Shown here in pieces: positions 17,303 to 26,076 of a stretch of 41,974 nucleotides of DNA. Made by a program: the position numbers and the translations under genes. The notes under the pieces are model-generated. The model was not told the origin of the DNA, ran no database searches, and saw only the letters and a list, made by a program, of their open reading frames with translations. Positions within the stretch are counted from its first letter, which is position 1. Each line of letters begins with the position of its first letter. Source of the stretch: an uncultured Alphaproteobacteria bacterium (GTDB lineage: Bacteria > Pseudomonadota > Alphaproteobacteria > RF32 > CAG-239); the NCBI GenBank assembly GCA_944390355.1, contig CALXPT010000015.1:1-41974 (forward strand). Direction: 5' to 3'.

Positions 17303-18417
17303 TACCTCTCCTCTAAAAACTTCATAAATAAAGCTTTATTTTCTTGAGGCCTTTCTTTAGGACGCCCCAAATCCGAACGAGCACCTTTTTTAACTTTTAT
17401 TTCTAAGAAAGCAGGCCCCATCACATGAGAAAATTTATCCCAAACTTCATTAAGAGAATCTAAAGAATCAACCGCTTGAGCAAAAATATATCCGACAGAT
17501 TTGGCCCAACCAACAAAATTTATATTTCCGGCAACGGTCGGCTGTCCTCCAACACTATCATGAGCCTGATTATTAAACATAATATGTCTAAAATTAGTAG
17601 GTTTCAAACTGGCTATAACAGCGGGAGCCCCCATATGCATAAGCACAGCCCCATCACCATCAAAACAATAAATACGACGATTGGCTTTAGAAAGAGCAAT
17701 ACCTAAAGCTATAGAAGATGCATGTCCCATTGACCCAACGGTTAAAAAATCCCGTTGGTGCCCAGTCTTATTTTCATCACGAATCTCATATAACTCACGC
17801 GAAATCATACCTGTCGTAGACACAATCACATCACGCTCATTTAATCGAGAAACGACACATTTAATAGCATCTTCACGAGACAAATCGGAACAATCAGACT
17901 TGCCCCCTTTTAAGGTATAAGTATCAAAAGTTCCTTTTCTTATAACCAAAGCATACGGCTTATTATTTTGTTTAATTAAAGGAACAAGAGTTGAAATATC
18001 AGACATATTTTCCAAAACACGATATTCAATCTCCATGGCATCAAGAAGAGAAAGAGTAACCTGACCTTGTTTAATATGTTGAGGCTCGTCTTTGACATTA
18101 GGTTCACCACGCCATCCGATAATCAAAAGCATTGGAATTCCATATACGTCTTTATCGGCTAAAGACAAGAGAGGATTAACACAATTGCCTAGACCGGAAT
18201 TTTGCATATATACGCAACCAATTTTTCCTGTAGCTAAATAATAACCTGAGGCCAAAGCAATGGCATTTCCCTCATTAGCCGTAATAACATTTTTATCCTC
18301 AGGATAATTATCACTAATAAAAGCACAAAAGCTTTTTAACAAACTATCAGGAACCCCACAAAAAAAGCCAATATCATTTTTTTGCAATTCAAAACAAAAA
18401 TCAGCGATGTTCAACAA
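17302..18417 (-). CDS. Phosphonopyruvate decarboxylase
   Basis: 371 residues. ThDP-dependent decarboxylase: the catalytic Glu in [11 protein letters not shown] (about 49), and the ThDP motif [10 protein letters not shown]...NNQ with GDG at about 254-256 and NN at 282-283. The pattern [13 protein letters not shown] at the N-terminus and [13 protein letters not shown] are typical of phosphonopyruvate decarboxylase rather than acetolactate synthase. It removes CO2 from phosphonopyruvate, the irreversible step that drives phosphonate synthesis. It overlaps the PEP mutase gene by 17 bp and the dehydrogenase by 1 bp. Confidence 0.92.
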   Translation of the reverse strand: MLNIADFCFELQKNDIGFFCGVPDSLLKSFCAFISDNYPEDKNVITANEGNAIALASGYYLATGKIGCVYMQNSGLGNCVNPLLSLADKDVYGIPMLLIIGWRGEPNVKDEPQHIKQGQVTLSLLDAMEIEYRVLENMSDISTLVPLIKQNNKPYALVIRKGTFDTYTLKGGKSDCSDLSREDAIKCVVSRLNERDVIVSTTGMISRELYEIRDENKTGHQRDFLTVGSMGHASSIALGIALSKANRRIYCFDGDGAVLMHMGAPAVIASLKPTNFRHIMFNNQAHDSVGGQPTVAGNINFVGWAKSVGYIFAQAVDSLDSLNEVWDKFSHVMGPAFLEIKVKKGARSDLGRPKERPQENKALFMKFLEER

Positions 18418-19720
18418 CTTTTCCTCCTGGAATAAGATTTATAATTTCTCTGATAGACATACAATATTCATCAGAAGCCTCCTTAGCTCGATGATGTGTC
18501 AAAATAGACTGAGCAACCTTAACCATCGCAGGATAAACTGCTCTCAATAATTGATTAGCATAAATCACAACATTAATATTATTTTCAATCAATTCATTTT
18601 CTGTCACTTGAGCATAAGAAGAAGGAACAACAACTAAAGGCTTACGATTAGGTAATTGATTATAAAGCTGCGTAAATTCTTTAATTTCATCAAATACCTT
18701 AGAACGAGAATGAATCATAATACCATCAGCTCCGGCTTTCAAATAAGCTTTTGCACGATTAAAAGCATCATCCATACCTTTTTCCAAAATCAAGCTTTCA
18801 ATTCTTGCAATAATCATAAAATTGTCAGTAACTTGATTAGCCTTCCCAGAAGCTATTTTATTACAAAAATTTTCAATAGTATCTTGTTCTTGTTTAACTT
18901 CAGTTCCGAACAAAGAATTCTTTTTCAAACCAACTTTATCTTCAATAATTATAGCAGAAACTCCCAATCGTTCAAGCTCTCTGACAGTAAAGACAAAGTG
19001 CTCAATCGGACCTCCGCTATCACCATCATAAATAATAGGTTTTGTTGTAACATCTAAAATTTCACTTAAAGCCGCAATACGAGTAGAAGCATCTAAAAAG
19101 CCGTTATCTGGCTTAGCTTTAGCTGTAGCTTGAGTCAAAGAACTAATCCACAGAGCATCAAACTCTTCTTTTTTGCCGTTAACGTCCACCTGTGTCTGTT
19201 CAACAATTAATCCGCTCAATCCATTATGTGCCTCCATAACTCGCACAATATCTTTAGATTCCAACAAACGGCGCAATCTTCTGGAACGAATTTCTGGTGT
19301 TGTGCCTATCTCTTTTAACACCTTATTCAACTGCGTAGAAGAAATCCCTTCTGTATAAGGAACTTCAACCAATCTACCATTCCATTCTTTTAGAACATCA
19401 ATTATTCTCTGACGTGTTTCTTTTTGAACCCCACTTCTCCAATCATCCCCGTGGACGACAAAATCAGGCTTAAGAGCACGCAAATTTGGCACATAATCTA
19501 AAGTTTCTTGAGGAACAACCTTAGAAACACCTTTAATATTTTCGACTACAACTTTACGTTGTTCCCAGTTCATAAAAGGTAGTCTTTTATAACTTGCTAT
19601 TGCCTTATCTGTCAATAAACCAACAATAATTTCATCACCCAATTCACGAGCATGCTGAATAATATTTAAGTGCCCCGGATGCACCAAATCTGCACTCATA
19701 CCAATATATACTTTAGTCAT
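18401..19720 (-). CDS. pepM: PEP mutase fused to an N-terminal cytidylyltransferase
   Basis: 439 residues in two domains. Residues 1-135 form a nucleotidyltransferase: [18 protein letters not shown] with HxGH at 14-17 and the EGISSTQL loop at 124-131. Residues 150-439 form PEP phosphomutase of the isocitrate-lyase superfamily: [10 protein letters not shown] (230-238) and the PEP mutase signature [13 protein letters not shown] (260-272). The second domain converts PEP to phosphonopyruvate; the first should attach CMP to the finished phosphonate, as shown for other phosphonate cytidylyltransferases. GAGGTGG precedes the ATG at 19720. The phosphonate is probably destined for a polymer rather than secretion. 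Confidence 0.93.
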   Translation of the reverse strand: MTKVYIGMSADLVHPGHLNIIQHARELGDEIIVGLLTDKAIASYKRLPFMNWEQRKVVVENIKGVSKVVPQETLDYVPNLRALKPDFVVHGDDWRSGVQKETRQRIIDVLKEWNGRLVEVPYTEGISSTQLNKVLKEIGTTPEIRSRRLRRLLESKDIVRVMEAHNGLSGLIVEQTQVDVNGKKEEFDALWISSLTQATAKAKPDNGFLDASTRIAALSEILDVTTKPIIYDGDSGGPIEHFVFTVRELERLGVSAIIIEDKVGLKKNSLFGTEVKQEQDTIENFCNKIASGKANQVTDNFMIIARIESLILEKGMDDAFNRAKAYLKAGADGIMIHSRSKVFDEIKEFTQLYNQLPNRKPLVVVPSSYAQVTENELIENNINVVIYANQLLRAVYPAMVKVAQSILTHHRAKEASDEYCMSIREIINLIPGGKVVEHR

Positions 19721-19729
19721 TTTCCACCT

Positions 19730-20758
19730 CTATTTATAGCAATATTCTTGTAAAGAAACTTTAATTTTGTCAGCATCTTCAATAGATATTGTTTTTTTAT
19801 AAAAACCGATATTTTTTTGTGATAATTTAGGATTAAAGAATTTCTTTTGATTGACATGTTGTTCTGGTTTTATTCCTACAAAGTCAAAAACTTTTTTAAT
19901 TTCTTTTTCATAATTCAAAACAATGTCTTCAAATCTTAAAAGTAAATAACTATCATCTTTTGCTGTAAAATAATCATCAACATGGTATCTATACCATTTT
20001 ATAAAATCATCAACATTTCTTGGCATCCACGATAAATTCATTTTGATACCTGTTGCATATACATCTCTTGGATCTCTATATACTGCTATATTTTTAAAAT
20101 CTCCGATATATTTTTTTTGTAATTCAAAATTTACACTTGAAATTGATACAAACTGATCTAATACCAAGTATTTTTTAGAAACAAATGATTTAAAAACTGA
20201 ATTCAGATAATCTCTAGCATATTCTATATATTCATCTTCAGTTAGGTTTTTCAAATAAAAAACAGCGTTTTTATTATTTGAAAATAAATATTTTAACTTT
20301 GTGTTGTTATCTTGATTGTTTTCCATTTTAATATAGACTAAGTTATCTATAAACTGATCTGATAGATATATAAAATTATCTCCATATATTTCACTGCTAT
20401 TATATAACGCTTCAATTAACGATATAAATCTATTTATTTTATGTGCTCTTATATGTGAATTTTTACACTTAAACGCACTGGCTAAATCCATTATTCCATC
20501 AGGTGCCTTGAGTAAATTAATCTCAACATTATATCCATGTAAAGTTTTATCCATATCATGATATCCCAAAACTGTTGTATTATTACACTCACAAAGCAAG
20601 TCTAATATTGTTCCAGATCCACTATGGCCAAAACCTGTAATGCATATTAAGTCCTGAAATTCTGTTTCAATATCAATATAATTTATATCAGAAGGAATAA
20701 ACTTCTTCTTTTTTCCTCTAATTCGATCAATTAAATTCTGTACACAATTTATTCGCAT
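19730..20758 (-). CDS. Sulfotransferase-like protein
   Basis: 342 residues from MRINCVQNLID at 20758, which has AAGGA six bases upstream; an ATG six bases earlier is too close to it. A P-loop-like 5'-phosphosulfate binding motif ICITGFGHSGSGTILDLL (about 38-55) and the 3'-phosphate motif AVYRDPRDVYATG are characteristic of PAPS-dependent sulfotransferases; a late YLLLRFEDIVLNY also fits. It may sulfate the glycan, or might transfer a different group such as the phosphonate (speculative). Base composition is clearly more AT-rich than the flanking genes. It lies between the GT-D gene and pepM. Confidence 0.75.
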   Translation of the reverse strand: MRINCVQNLIDRIRGKKKKFIPSDINYIDIETEFQDLICITGFGHSGSGTILDLLCECNNTTVLGYHDMDKTLHGYNVEINLLKAPDGIMDLASAFKCKNSHIRAHKINRFISLIEALYNSSEIYGDNFIYLSDQFIDNLVYIKMENNQDNNTKLKYLFSNNKNAVFYLKNLTEDEYIEYARDYLNSVFKSFVSKKYLVLDQFVSISSVNFELQKKYIGDFKNIAVYRDPRDVYATGIKMNLSWMPRNVDDFIKWYRYHVDDYFTAKDDSYLLLRFEDIVLNYEKEIKKVFDFVGIKPEQHVNQKKFFNPKLSQKNIGFYKKTISIEDADKIKVSLQEYCYK

Positions 20759-20784
20759 TATCATTCCTTTTAATAATGTTTTTG

Positions 20785-21699
20785 TTAATCCTGGAAAAAG
20801 TTTACAATTGATTTTTCTGTGCGTTGCATATTTTGCATTACCAAATCATAGTCTTTTGCAATATGCCCCAAATCTAAAACTCTATACCCTAAAAGATGTA
20901 GATCATATGCCAAAACTTTTGCTGTAGGTCCTAGAATTACTATTACCAAATTATTCTTATCGATTTTTTTTGCACTATTTAATAATTTATCATATTCATC
21001 CATTGCATTATTAAATGGACCATAGATATAATTTATATTTTTAGCACAATCAAATATGTTATGTTGAATATTTTTAAATGTTTTATCACCACATATAATA
21101 GATATATTTTTTCCACACCATATTTTTCTTATTTTCTCATAAAAATCAGTGCAATTATAATTTTTAAATGTATGATAAAGCTGTGAAAACCCAGCTGTAT
21201 AATATTGTTTTTGAGGAATTAAATATTGATTGAGCCTTTCTCGAAAATATTTTACAGAGGTTCTATAAAATAATTTGGGGAACTCTAAAAAATCAGATAA
21301 ATCGGCGTAATAATAATGATAATTAATACCAATCATTAAATTATCATCTTCACTTTGAAGAACTTCTTTTAATCTTCTAGAAAGAATAGGATGATATTTC
21401 TGATAAATAGCATCGTCTCCCTCAATAATAGATATATCTGCATCTCCAAAACGAATAATTGATTTGTTTGTTTTAACTAATTCATCTAATGTTTCTTCAA
21501 AATTTTTTATTTTTGGTTTAAAAATAGTCTGTGAACGTTCTATTAACGATGGTAATTCATAAACTAAATTATCTAAAGAATTATTCATTTGCGTTATTGT
21601 TGTATAGGTATTATTTTCAATCTTAGAAAGTGTTTTAAGATTACAACGTCCCATGTACTTTATATTTTTTAAGAATAATAAAAAAGAAAATTTACTCAT
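20785..21699 (-). CDS. GT-D fold glycosyltransferase (DUF1792 family)
   Basis: 304 residues from [12 protein letters not shown] at 21699, preceded by AAAGGA; a TTG at 21705 is less likely. The first ~75 residues are a linker; the conserved domain has [16 protein letters not shown] (like RFGDGE) and the C-terminal [20 protein letters not shown] followed by [10 protein letters not shown], the marks of DUF1792. This fold is a glucosyltransferase in streptococcal serine-rich adhesin glycosylation; the substrate here is unknown. Very AT-rich, as is the sulfotransferase-like gene, so the pair may have been acquired together. It overlaps the acetyltransferase gene by 8 bp (ATGAGTAA). Confidence 0.8.
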   Translation of the reverse strand: MSKFSFLLFLKNIKYMGRCNLKTLSKIENNTYTTITQMNNSLDNLVYELPSLIERSQTIFKPKIKNFEETLDELVKTNKSIIRFGDADISIIEGDDAIYQKYHPILSRRLKEVLQSEDDNLMIGINYHYYYADLSDFLEFPKLFYRTSVKYFRERLNQYLIPQKQYYTAGFSQLYHTFKNYNCTDFYEKIRKIWCGKNISIICGDKTFKNIQHNIFDCAKNINYIYGPFNNAMDEYDKLLNSAKKIDKNNLVIVILGPTAKVLAYDLHLLGYRVLDLGHIAKDYDLVMQNMQRTEKSIVNFFQD

Positions 21700-22150
21700 G
21701 TTCAATCCTTTCTATAATATTATTACATTTGATTATTTTTTCATTATCGCCAACATCTTTTGTAACAACGGCTCCGGCACCTATAATGGTATTTTCACCA
21801 ATGGTAACACCTGGTAAAATCGTTGCATTAGCACCGATACTTGCACCTTTTTTGATAATCACAGGCTCCAATTTCCAATTTTTGTTTCTCGATTTTGGAT
21901 ATCTGTCATTACAAAACGTAACATTGGGTCCAATAAAAACGTTATCTTCAATTTTCATTCCGTCCCATATTTGAACACCGCATTTAATGGTGACATTATC
22001 CCCGATAACAACATCATTTTCAATAAAGCAATGGGAACAGATATTGCAATTTTTGCCAATTTTAGCATTAGGCAAAACAACACAAAATTGCCATACATTT
22101 GTATTTTCGCCAATGTTTTTACTTTGAACATCAGATAAAGGATGAATCAT
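21692..22150 (-). CDS. fdtC: Left-handed beta-helix acetyltransferase (FdtC/QdtC-like)
   Basis: 152 residues, almost all hexapeptide repeats (IGENTN, IGKNCN, IGDNVT, IGPNVT, IGANAT, IGENTI), forming a trimeric left-handed beta-helix. The [13 protein letters not shown] segment is typical of dTDP-3-amino-3,6-dideoxyhexose N-acetyltransferases. It would use acetyl-CoA to acetylate the C3 amino group. The stop codon is inside a 4-bp ATGA-type arrangement with fdtA upstream (overlap 22147-22150). Confidence 0.85.
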   Translation of the reverse strand: MIHPLSDVQSKNIGENTNVWQFCVVLPNAKIGKNCNICSHCFIENDVVIGDNVTIKCGVQIWDGMKIEDNVFIGPNVTFCNDRYPKSRNKNWKLEPVIIKKGASIGANATILPGVTIGENTIIGAGAVVTKDVGDNEKIIKCNNIIERIEHE

Positions 22151-22545
22151 TTACTTATCTCCTTTTTAAACTCATCATAATTTCTAATATAATCAGCTTC
22201 ATCATAATGCTCAGAGGCTAAAACCATTACAACGCAATCTTGACTAAAGTTCGTAAATTCGCGCCAAATATTGTGTTTGATATACAAGCCCTGAGCCGGA
22301 TTATCCAGATGAACCGTCTGCCTTTCCTTACCATCATCCAAAATAAAATCACAACTTCCGGATGTACAAACAATCACTTGCTCAAGCTTACGATGTGCAT
22401 GCTTTCCGCGAACAACATTTTGTTTAGTTCCCCAAATATAATACACGCGTTTAATGTCAAAAGGAAAATCTTCTCCTTTCTCCAACGCGACCAAACTACC
22501 CTGATAATCGCCGTGAGTTTTAAAATCAATCAATTCATACATCAT
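22147..22545 (-). CDS. fdtA: dTDP-4-keto-6-deoxyglucose 3,4-ketoisomerase (FdtA/QdtA, cupin)
   Basis: 132 residues of the WxcM-like/FdtA cupin family: [20 protein letters not shown], the histidine motif [17 protein letters not shown] with the HxH pair, and [15 protein letters not shown]. It moves the keto group of dTDP-6-deoxy-4-hexulose from C4 to C3, the branch point to Fuc3NAc (FdtA) or Qui3NAc (QdtA). Which epimer results is not readable from sequence by eye. First gene of the ten-gene operon, with a promoter at 22591-22618. Two consecutive ATGs; no clear Shine-Dalgarno. Confidence 0.88.
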   Translation of the reverse strand: MMYELIDFKTHGDYQGSLVALEKGEDFPFDIKRVYYIWGTKQNVVRGKHAHRKLEQVIVCTSGSCDFILDDGKERQTVHLDNPAQGLYIKHNIWREFTNFSQDCVVMVLASEHYDEADYIRNYDEFKKEISK

Positions 22546-22590
22546 TTACAGATATATTCCCATGAAAACAATCCTAAAAACAATAAGGAC

Positions 22591-22618
22591 ATATTAAACA
22601 AAATATGCACAAGGTCAA
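22591..22618 (-). promoter_or_regulatory. Probable promoter of the glycan/phosphonate operon
   Basis: On the minus strand: TTGACC (22613-22618), 16-bp spacer, TAATAT (22591-22596), about 40 nt before the fdtA start. The rest of 22546-22787 is AT-rich with no ORF or structure I can support. Confidence 0.6.
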
Positions 22619-22787
22619 TCTGAATTTTGATAAAAGTGAATAAAATCAATAAATCACAACAAATAATATCAAAAACAAAAGGAAAACAATCTTAGATTAG
22701 GAAATTAAGACAACATTCTTATAAAAAAACTTAAGCAAAAAAGCCTTTCCTCAATAAGAAAAACACAATCTAACATATAAATAGCAA

Positions 22788-22817
22788 TAAAAAAGCAGAG
22801 CCTCCGAGCCCTGCTTT
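22788..22817 (-). terminator. Rho-independent terminator
   Basis: aaagcag (22792-22798) pairs with ctgcttt (22811-22817), extended inward by gc/gc; on the minus strand a T-run follows. It lies just after the stop of the zincin-like remnant, so the relic keeps its own terminator. Confidence 0.65.
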
Positions 22818-22834
22818 CAAATTTAGAGATTATC

Positions 22835-23020
22835 TTACTTAATTTCCCGACTATTAACCGAAATGAGTTCTAAAGTTGTCAGCTCTATTTTGGTTTTAAG
22901 ATAATCCAAGAAATTAATTTTCTGCCCATCAATCTCATAAGCAAAAAAAAGGTTTAATAATTTTTTTGAATTAATAATACAATTTTAACATATATTATCT
23001 TAAAGATATTTTTGTCAATA
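22835..23020 (-). pseudogene. Deleted copy of the zincin-like gene (leader plus C-terminal codons)
   Basis: On the minus strand the sequence ends with codons for FAYEIDGQKINFLDYLKTKI and then ELTTLELISVNSREIK and a stop (22835-22837); the intact gene at 11248 ends with the same residues except two (Arg to Asp, Glu to Asp). Upstream it joins directly to a promoter and leader nearly the same as that of the intact gene (TTGACA at 23013-23018, ttaaaattgtattattaa). About 297 codons including the start and the HEFTH motif are missing, and an 8-T run at 22943-22950 has one extra base relative to the expected frame. Confidence 0.85.
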
Positions 23021-23033
23021 TTTATGAAAAGAA

Positions 23034-24641
23034 TTATGCTTTTTGTAAAGTTTTATAAAAAGTCCACCCGCCGGCATAACTCAACACATTATCAAACCCG
23101 CTTTGCATAAGGATTCGTGCCACAACATAACTGGTATAGCCCTTAAAGCAATGCACCATAATCGGCTTATTTTTAGGGAGTTCGTTCAAACGAGAGCGAA
23201 TTTGCACCGCCGGAATATTGATTGCCCCATCAATATGCTCTTTGGCATAAACATTTTCGGGGCGAACATCTAAAACCACCATATCGGAAAAACTCGTTCC
23301 GAAATATGGCTTAACAAGATCTTGGCACACATTTTCAATTGCCATTCCGACAAGATTGACAGGATCTTTTGCACCGGAATATGGCGGCGCATAGCAAAGT
23401 TCAGCATCACGCAAATCAGCCGTTGTCCCGTTAAGACGCATAACGGTTGCAATCACATCAATCCGCTTATCGACACCTTCTTTGCCAACGGCTTGCGCCC
23501 CAAGGATTTTTCCTTCTTGAGTGTAGAGAACTTTTAAGGTCAAGTTCTGAGCATTGGGATAATATCCGGCATGAGAGTTGGCAATAATAACCATTTTTTC
23601 ATAAGCAATTCCGGCTTTTTGCAATTGTTTTTCGTTGTTTCCGGTAAAAGCCGCGGTCATATCGAAAACTTTGACAATTCCCGTACCTTGCGTTGCGGTG
23701 TAAGGATATGAATTATTTCCGGCAATATGGTCGGCAATCAAACGTCCTTGCCTGTTAGCCGGCCCCGCCAAAGCAACCATAACCCTCTGAGCCGAAACAA
23801 AATCTTTGACCGCCACACTATCACCGCAAGCATAAATATCTTCAATATTTGTCTGCATAAATTCATTGGTGATAATAGCTCCACGTTCGGTTAAGGCAAT
23901 ACCTGCAGACTTTGCCAATGCCGTATCCGACCGAACCCCGATTGCCAAAATCACCATATCTGCCTCAACTTTTTGCCCCGAGTTAAGAACAACACTGTCG
24001 GGAACAACTTCTTTCAACCCGTCGGAAAGATAAAGATTTAACCCCTTGCTCTTCATTTCATGGTGAATTTGCGCCACCATATCTTCATCCAAGGGAGCCA
24101 AAACTTGAGCTGACATTTCCACCAAAGAGGTATGAAGCCCGAGATGACAAAGGTTCTCAGCCACTTCGACACCGATAAACCCGCCGCCGACGACAACCGC
24201 GTTGCGTGGCATCTTTTCAGCAATAAAAGCCTTGATTTTGTCAGCATCGGATAAAGACTTAACCACAAAATGCGGCAAATTATCTAATCCCGAGATAGCC
24301 GGAACAAAAGGCGCAGCTCCGGTTGCCAGCACCAACTTGTCGTATGCAAATTTTTCACCTTGAGCGGTTACAACTTCTTTGGCGGATGGATTAATCTGCA
24401 CAACTTCAGAATTAAGATGAATGTCAATATTGAACAGTTTTTTCATAAAAGCGGGCGTTGCCACCTGCATATTGTCGCGGTCATCAATCACATCACCGAT
24501 AAAATAAGGCAATCCGCAGCTGGCAATAGATGTTTCAGCCGTTTTTTCCAGAATGGTTATTTGCGCTTTTTCATCCAAACGACGCATACGCGCGGCAAAA
24601 CTAGCTCCGCCTGCCCCGCCGCCGATAACAACAATTTTCAT
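23034..24641 (-). CDS. CoA-disulfide reductase-like FAD enzyme with C-terminal rhodanese domain
   Basis: 535 residues. FAD-binding MKIVVIGGGAGGASFAARMR, the single redox Cys in SIASCGLPYFIG (about 43), a second dinucleotide site VVVGGGFIGVEVAENL, and IYACGDS near 300 identify the CoA-disulfide/persulfide reductase group of the pyridine nucleotide-disulfide oxidoreductases. From about 440 a rhodanese domain follows, with catalytic Cys in MVHCFKGYTSY. Fusions of this kind reduce CoA disulfides, persulfides or polysulfides with NAD(P)H. GGGAGGGAAAG precedes the ATG. It is a stand-alone gene; no clear terminator is visible in the 13 bp before the pseudogene. Confidence 0.87.
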   Translation of the reverse strand: MKIVVIGGGAGGASFAARMRRLDEKAQITILEKTAETSIASCGLPYFIGDVIDDRDNMQVATPAFMKKLFNIDIHLNSEVVQINPSAKEVVTAQGEKFAYDKLVLATGAAPFVPAISGLDNLPHFVVKSLSDADKIKAFIAEKMPRNAVVVGGGFIGVEVAENLCHLGLHTSLVEMSAQVLAPLDEDMVAQIHHEMKSKGLNLYLSDGLKEVVPDSVVLNSGQKVEADMVILAIGVRSDTALAKSAGIALTERGAIITNEFMQTNIEDIYACGDSVAVKDFVSAQRVMVALAGPANRQGRLIADHIAGNNSYPYTATQGTGIVKVFDMTAAFTGNNEKQLQKAGIAYEKMVIIANSHAGYYPNAQNLTLKVLYTQEGKILGAQAVGKEGVDKRIDVIATVMRLNGTTADLRDAELCYAPPYSGAKDPVNLVGMAIENVCQDLVKPYFGTSFSDMVVLDVRPENVYAKEHIDGAINIPAVQIRSRLNELPKNKPIMVHCFKGYTSYVVARILMQSGFDNVLSYAGGWTFYKTLQKA

Positions 24642-24745
24642 CTTTCCCTCCCGCTATAATCTAAACTCAGTTCAGTCTACAACAAAAAAACAATCTTTCA
24701 AGCGATATTGATAAAGTGCAATTTTTCCACTTTTCAAAAACAAAC

Positions 24746-24776
24746 AAAAAAGGTGGCGGATTTACTCCGTCACCTT
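24746..24776 (-). terminator. Rho-independent terminator
   Basis: aaggtggcgga (24750-24760) pairs with tccgtcacctt (24766-24776) with one mismatch, followed on the minus strand by a T-run. It follows the gene at 24782. Confidence 0.85.
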
Positions 24777-24781
24777 TTCTT

Positions 24782-25993
24782 TCATAGCTTGAATTCAAGG
24801 GTTGAAAAATACGTAAGATAAGTTTCACGATTCCACGCACTTTCATGAACTTCTTTGTACGTATCCAAACTGGCATGCGTGATTTCCCCACAGAACTCTT
24901 GGTCTTTGTCATCCCACCAATGAAATTTCCATGGTTTGACAGAACACAAGCGATGCCAATAAGGCTCTTGAGCATTTGCCATATCCGAAATAGCTTGCGG
25001 CAATTTAATAATAGGATATTCCTGTTCAGTTTTATGATTAGGAAAATTATCCGGCAATTTGTAATATATATGCCCTATAGGCTCATAAATACCATCCGGC
25101 ACCGGAAAAAATACTTCTCCTTTTGCCCACCGTTGCGATAACAAAACTGTCGGATATTGCAAAGGAACATCCAAAATTTCAACGTCTTTCAAATAACCGG
25201 AAGAAGAATACACGGGACGAGAAATTTGTTCTGTGAGTTTGCCTCTTGCAATATCCTCCAATAAATAATACATCAACCTTGGGACAATATCCTCAACACC
25301 TGCGAGTTTCTGACACAAAATAGCGCCCACATGCCAACTAAACGAATAACGGCTCAAATAATCGCCAAAAATTTCGTCATATTTATTTATGAGGGTACCA
25401 TCATTGCAAATAATGGGAACATATCCTAATTCTTTATCCCGAGGAGCTGCTTCCAATGAGGTAGCAAAAGGAAAATTAAGATGAGCAACACCATAACCAT
25501 AAGCTTGATAATTATGAGTATCGGCATCAACGTCCTTATTTCTGCAACGATTATAAGCAATCAACTCATCTGGGAGAATATATTGTCCTTTGATTTGAGC
25601 CAAAGCATGAGAATAATACTTTCCACTATTGTTACCGAAAAGCATCAAACTGGATACATTAAAGAGATTATCCCCCATTATTCTTTCAAGTTCACGCAAA
25701 ATCTGAAAATCGGAAATCAGAGTAAACCCCTTATCAAATTTAAGCAAAACATTATTAATTGCAAAACGTTTGTGCCAATCATCAACAAGGACTATAACCT
25801 GATGCACACATTTTTTAAACTTTTCATCAGAACTAAAAAGCTCGCATAAAGGAGAGTTCATTGCTTGAGCAACCTGCTTTATATTGTCTATGGTTAGATT
25901 AATAAACCACACAGGCCCCTTGGAATAACCATATTGATTTATGATTGCCTTAGCCAACGCAATTTTCAACCGAGTTTGTTTATTCTGCTTCAT
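24782..25993 (-). CDS. Orphan soluble protein of 403 residues, function unknown
   Basis: 403 residues with no signal peptide or membrane segment. It is rich in aromatic residues (KPWKFHWWDDKDQEF, ILPDELIAYNRCRN). No catalytic motif I recognise; DDWHKRF and the GNNSGKYYSHALAQ segment are the most distinctive. The unit has a strong promoter (26035-26063), the shared leader ending tataattATG, no Shine-Dalgarno, and its own terminator. Confidence 0.7.
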   Translation of the reverse strand: MKQNKQTRLKIALAKAIINQYGYSKGPVWFINLTIDNIKQVAQAMNSPLCELFSSDEKFKKCVHQVIVLVDDWHKRFAINNVLLKFDKGFTLISDFQILRELERIMGDNLFNVSSLMLFGNNSGKYYSHALAQIKGQYILPDELIAYNRCRNKDVDADTHNYQAYGYGVAHLNFPFATSLEAAPRDKELGYVPIICNDGTLINKYDEIFGDYLSRYSFSWHVGAILCQKLAGVEDIVPRLMYYLLEDIARGKLTEQISRPVYSSSGYLKDVEILDVPLQYPTVLLSQRWAKGEVFFPVPDGIYEPIGHIYYKLPDNFPNHKTEQEYPIIKLPQAISDMANAQEPYWHRLCSVKPWKFHWWDDKDQEFCGEITHASLDTYKEVHESAWNRETYLTYFSTLEFKL

Positions 25994-26034
25994 AATTATA
26001 AATTTAAGTTAAACAATAATAAATTAACACTGAA

Positions 26035-26063
26035 AAGCTACACATTTGTACACATATTGTCAA
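26035..26063 (-). promoter_or_regulatory. Sigma-70-like promoter of the 403-aa orphan gene
   Basis: On the minus strand: TTGACA (26058-26063), 17-bp spacer, TAGCTT (26035-26040). The leader reads attgtttaacttaaatttataattATG, close to the consensus of the other orphan units. Confidence 0.65.
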
Positions 26064-26076
26064 GTTTTTTATAAAT

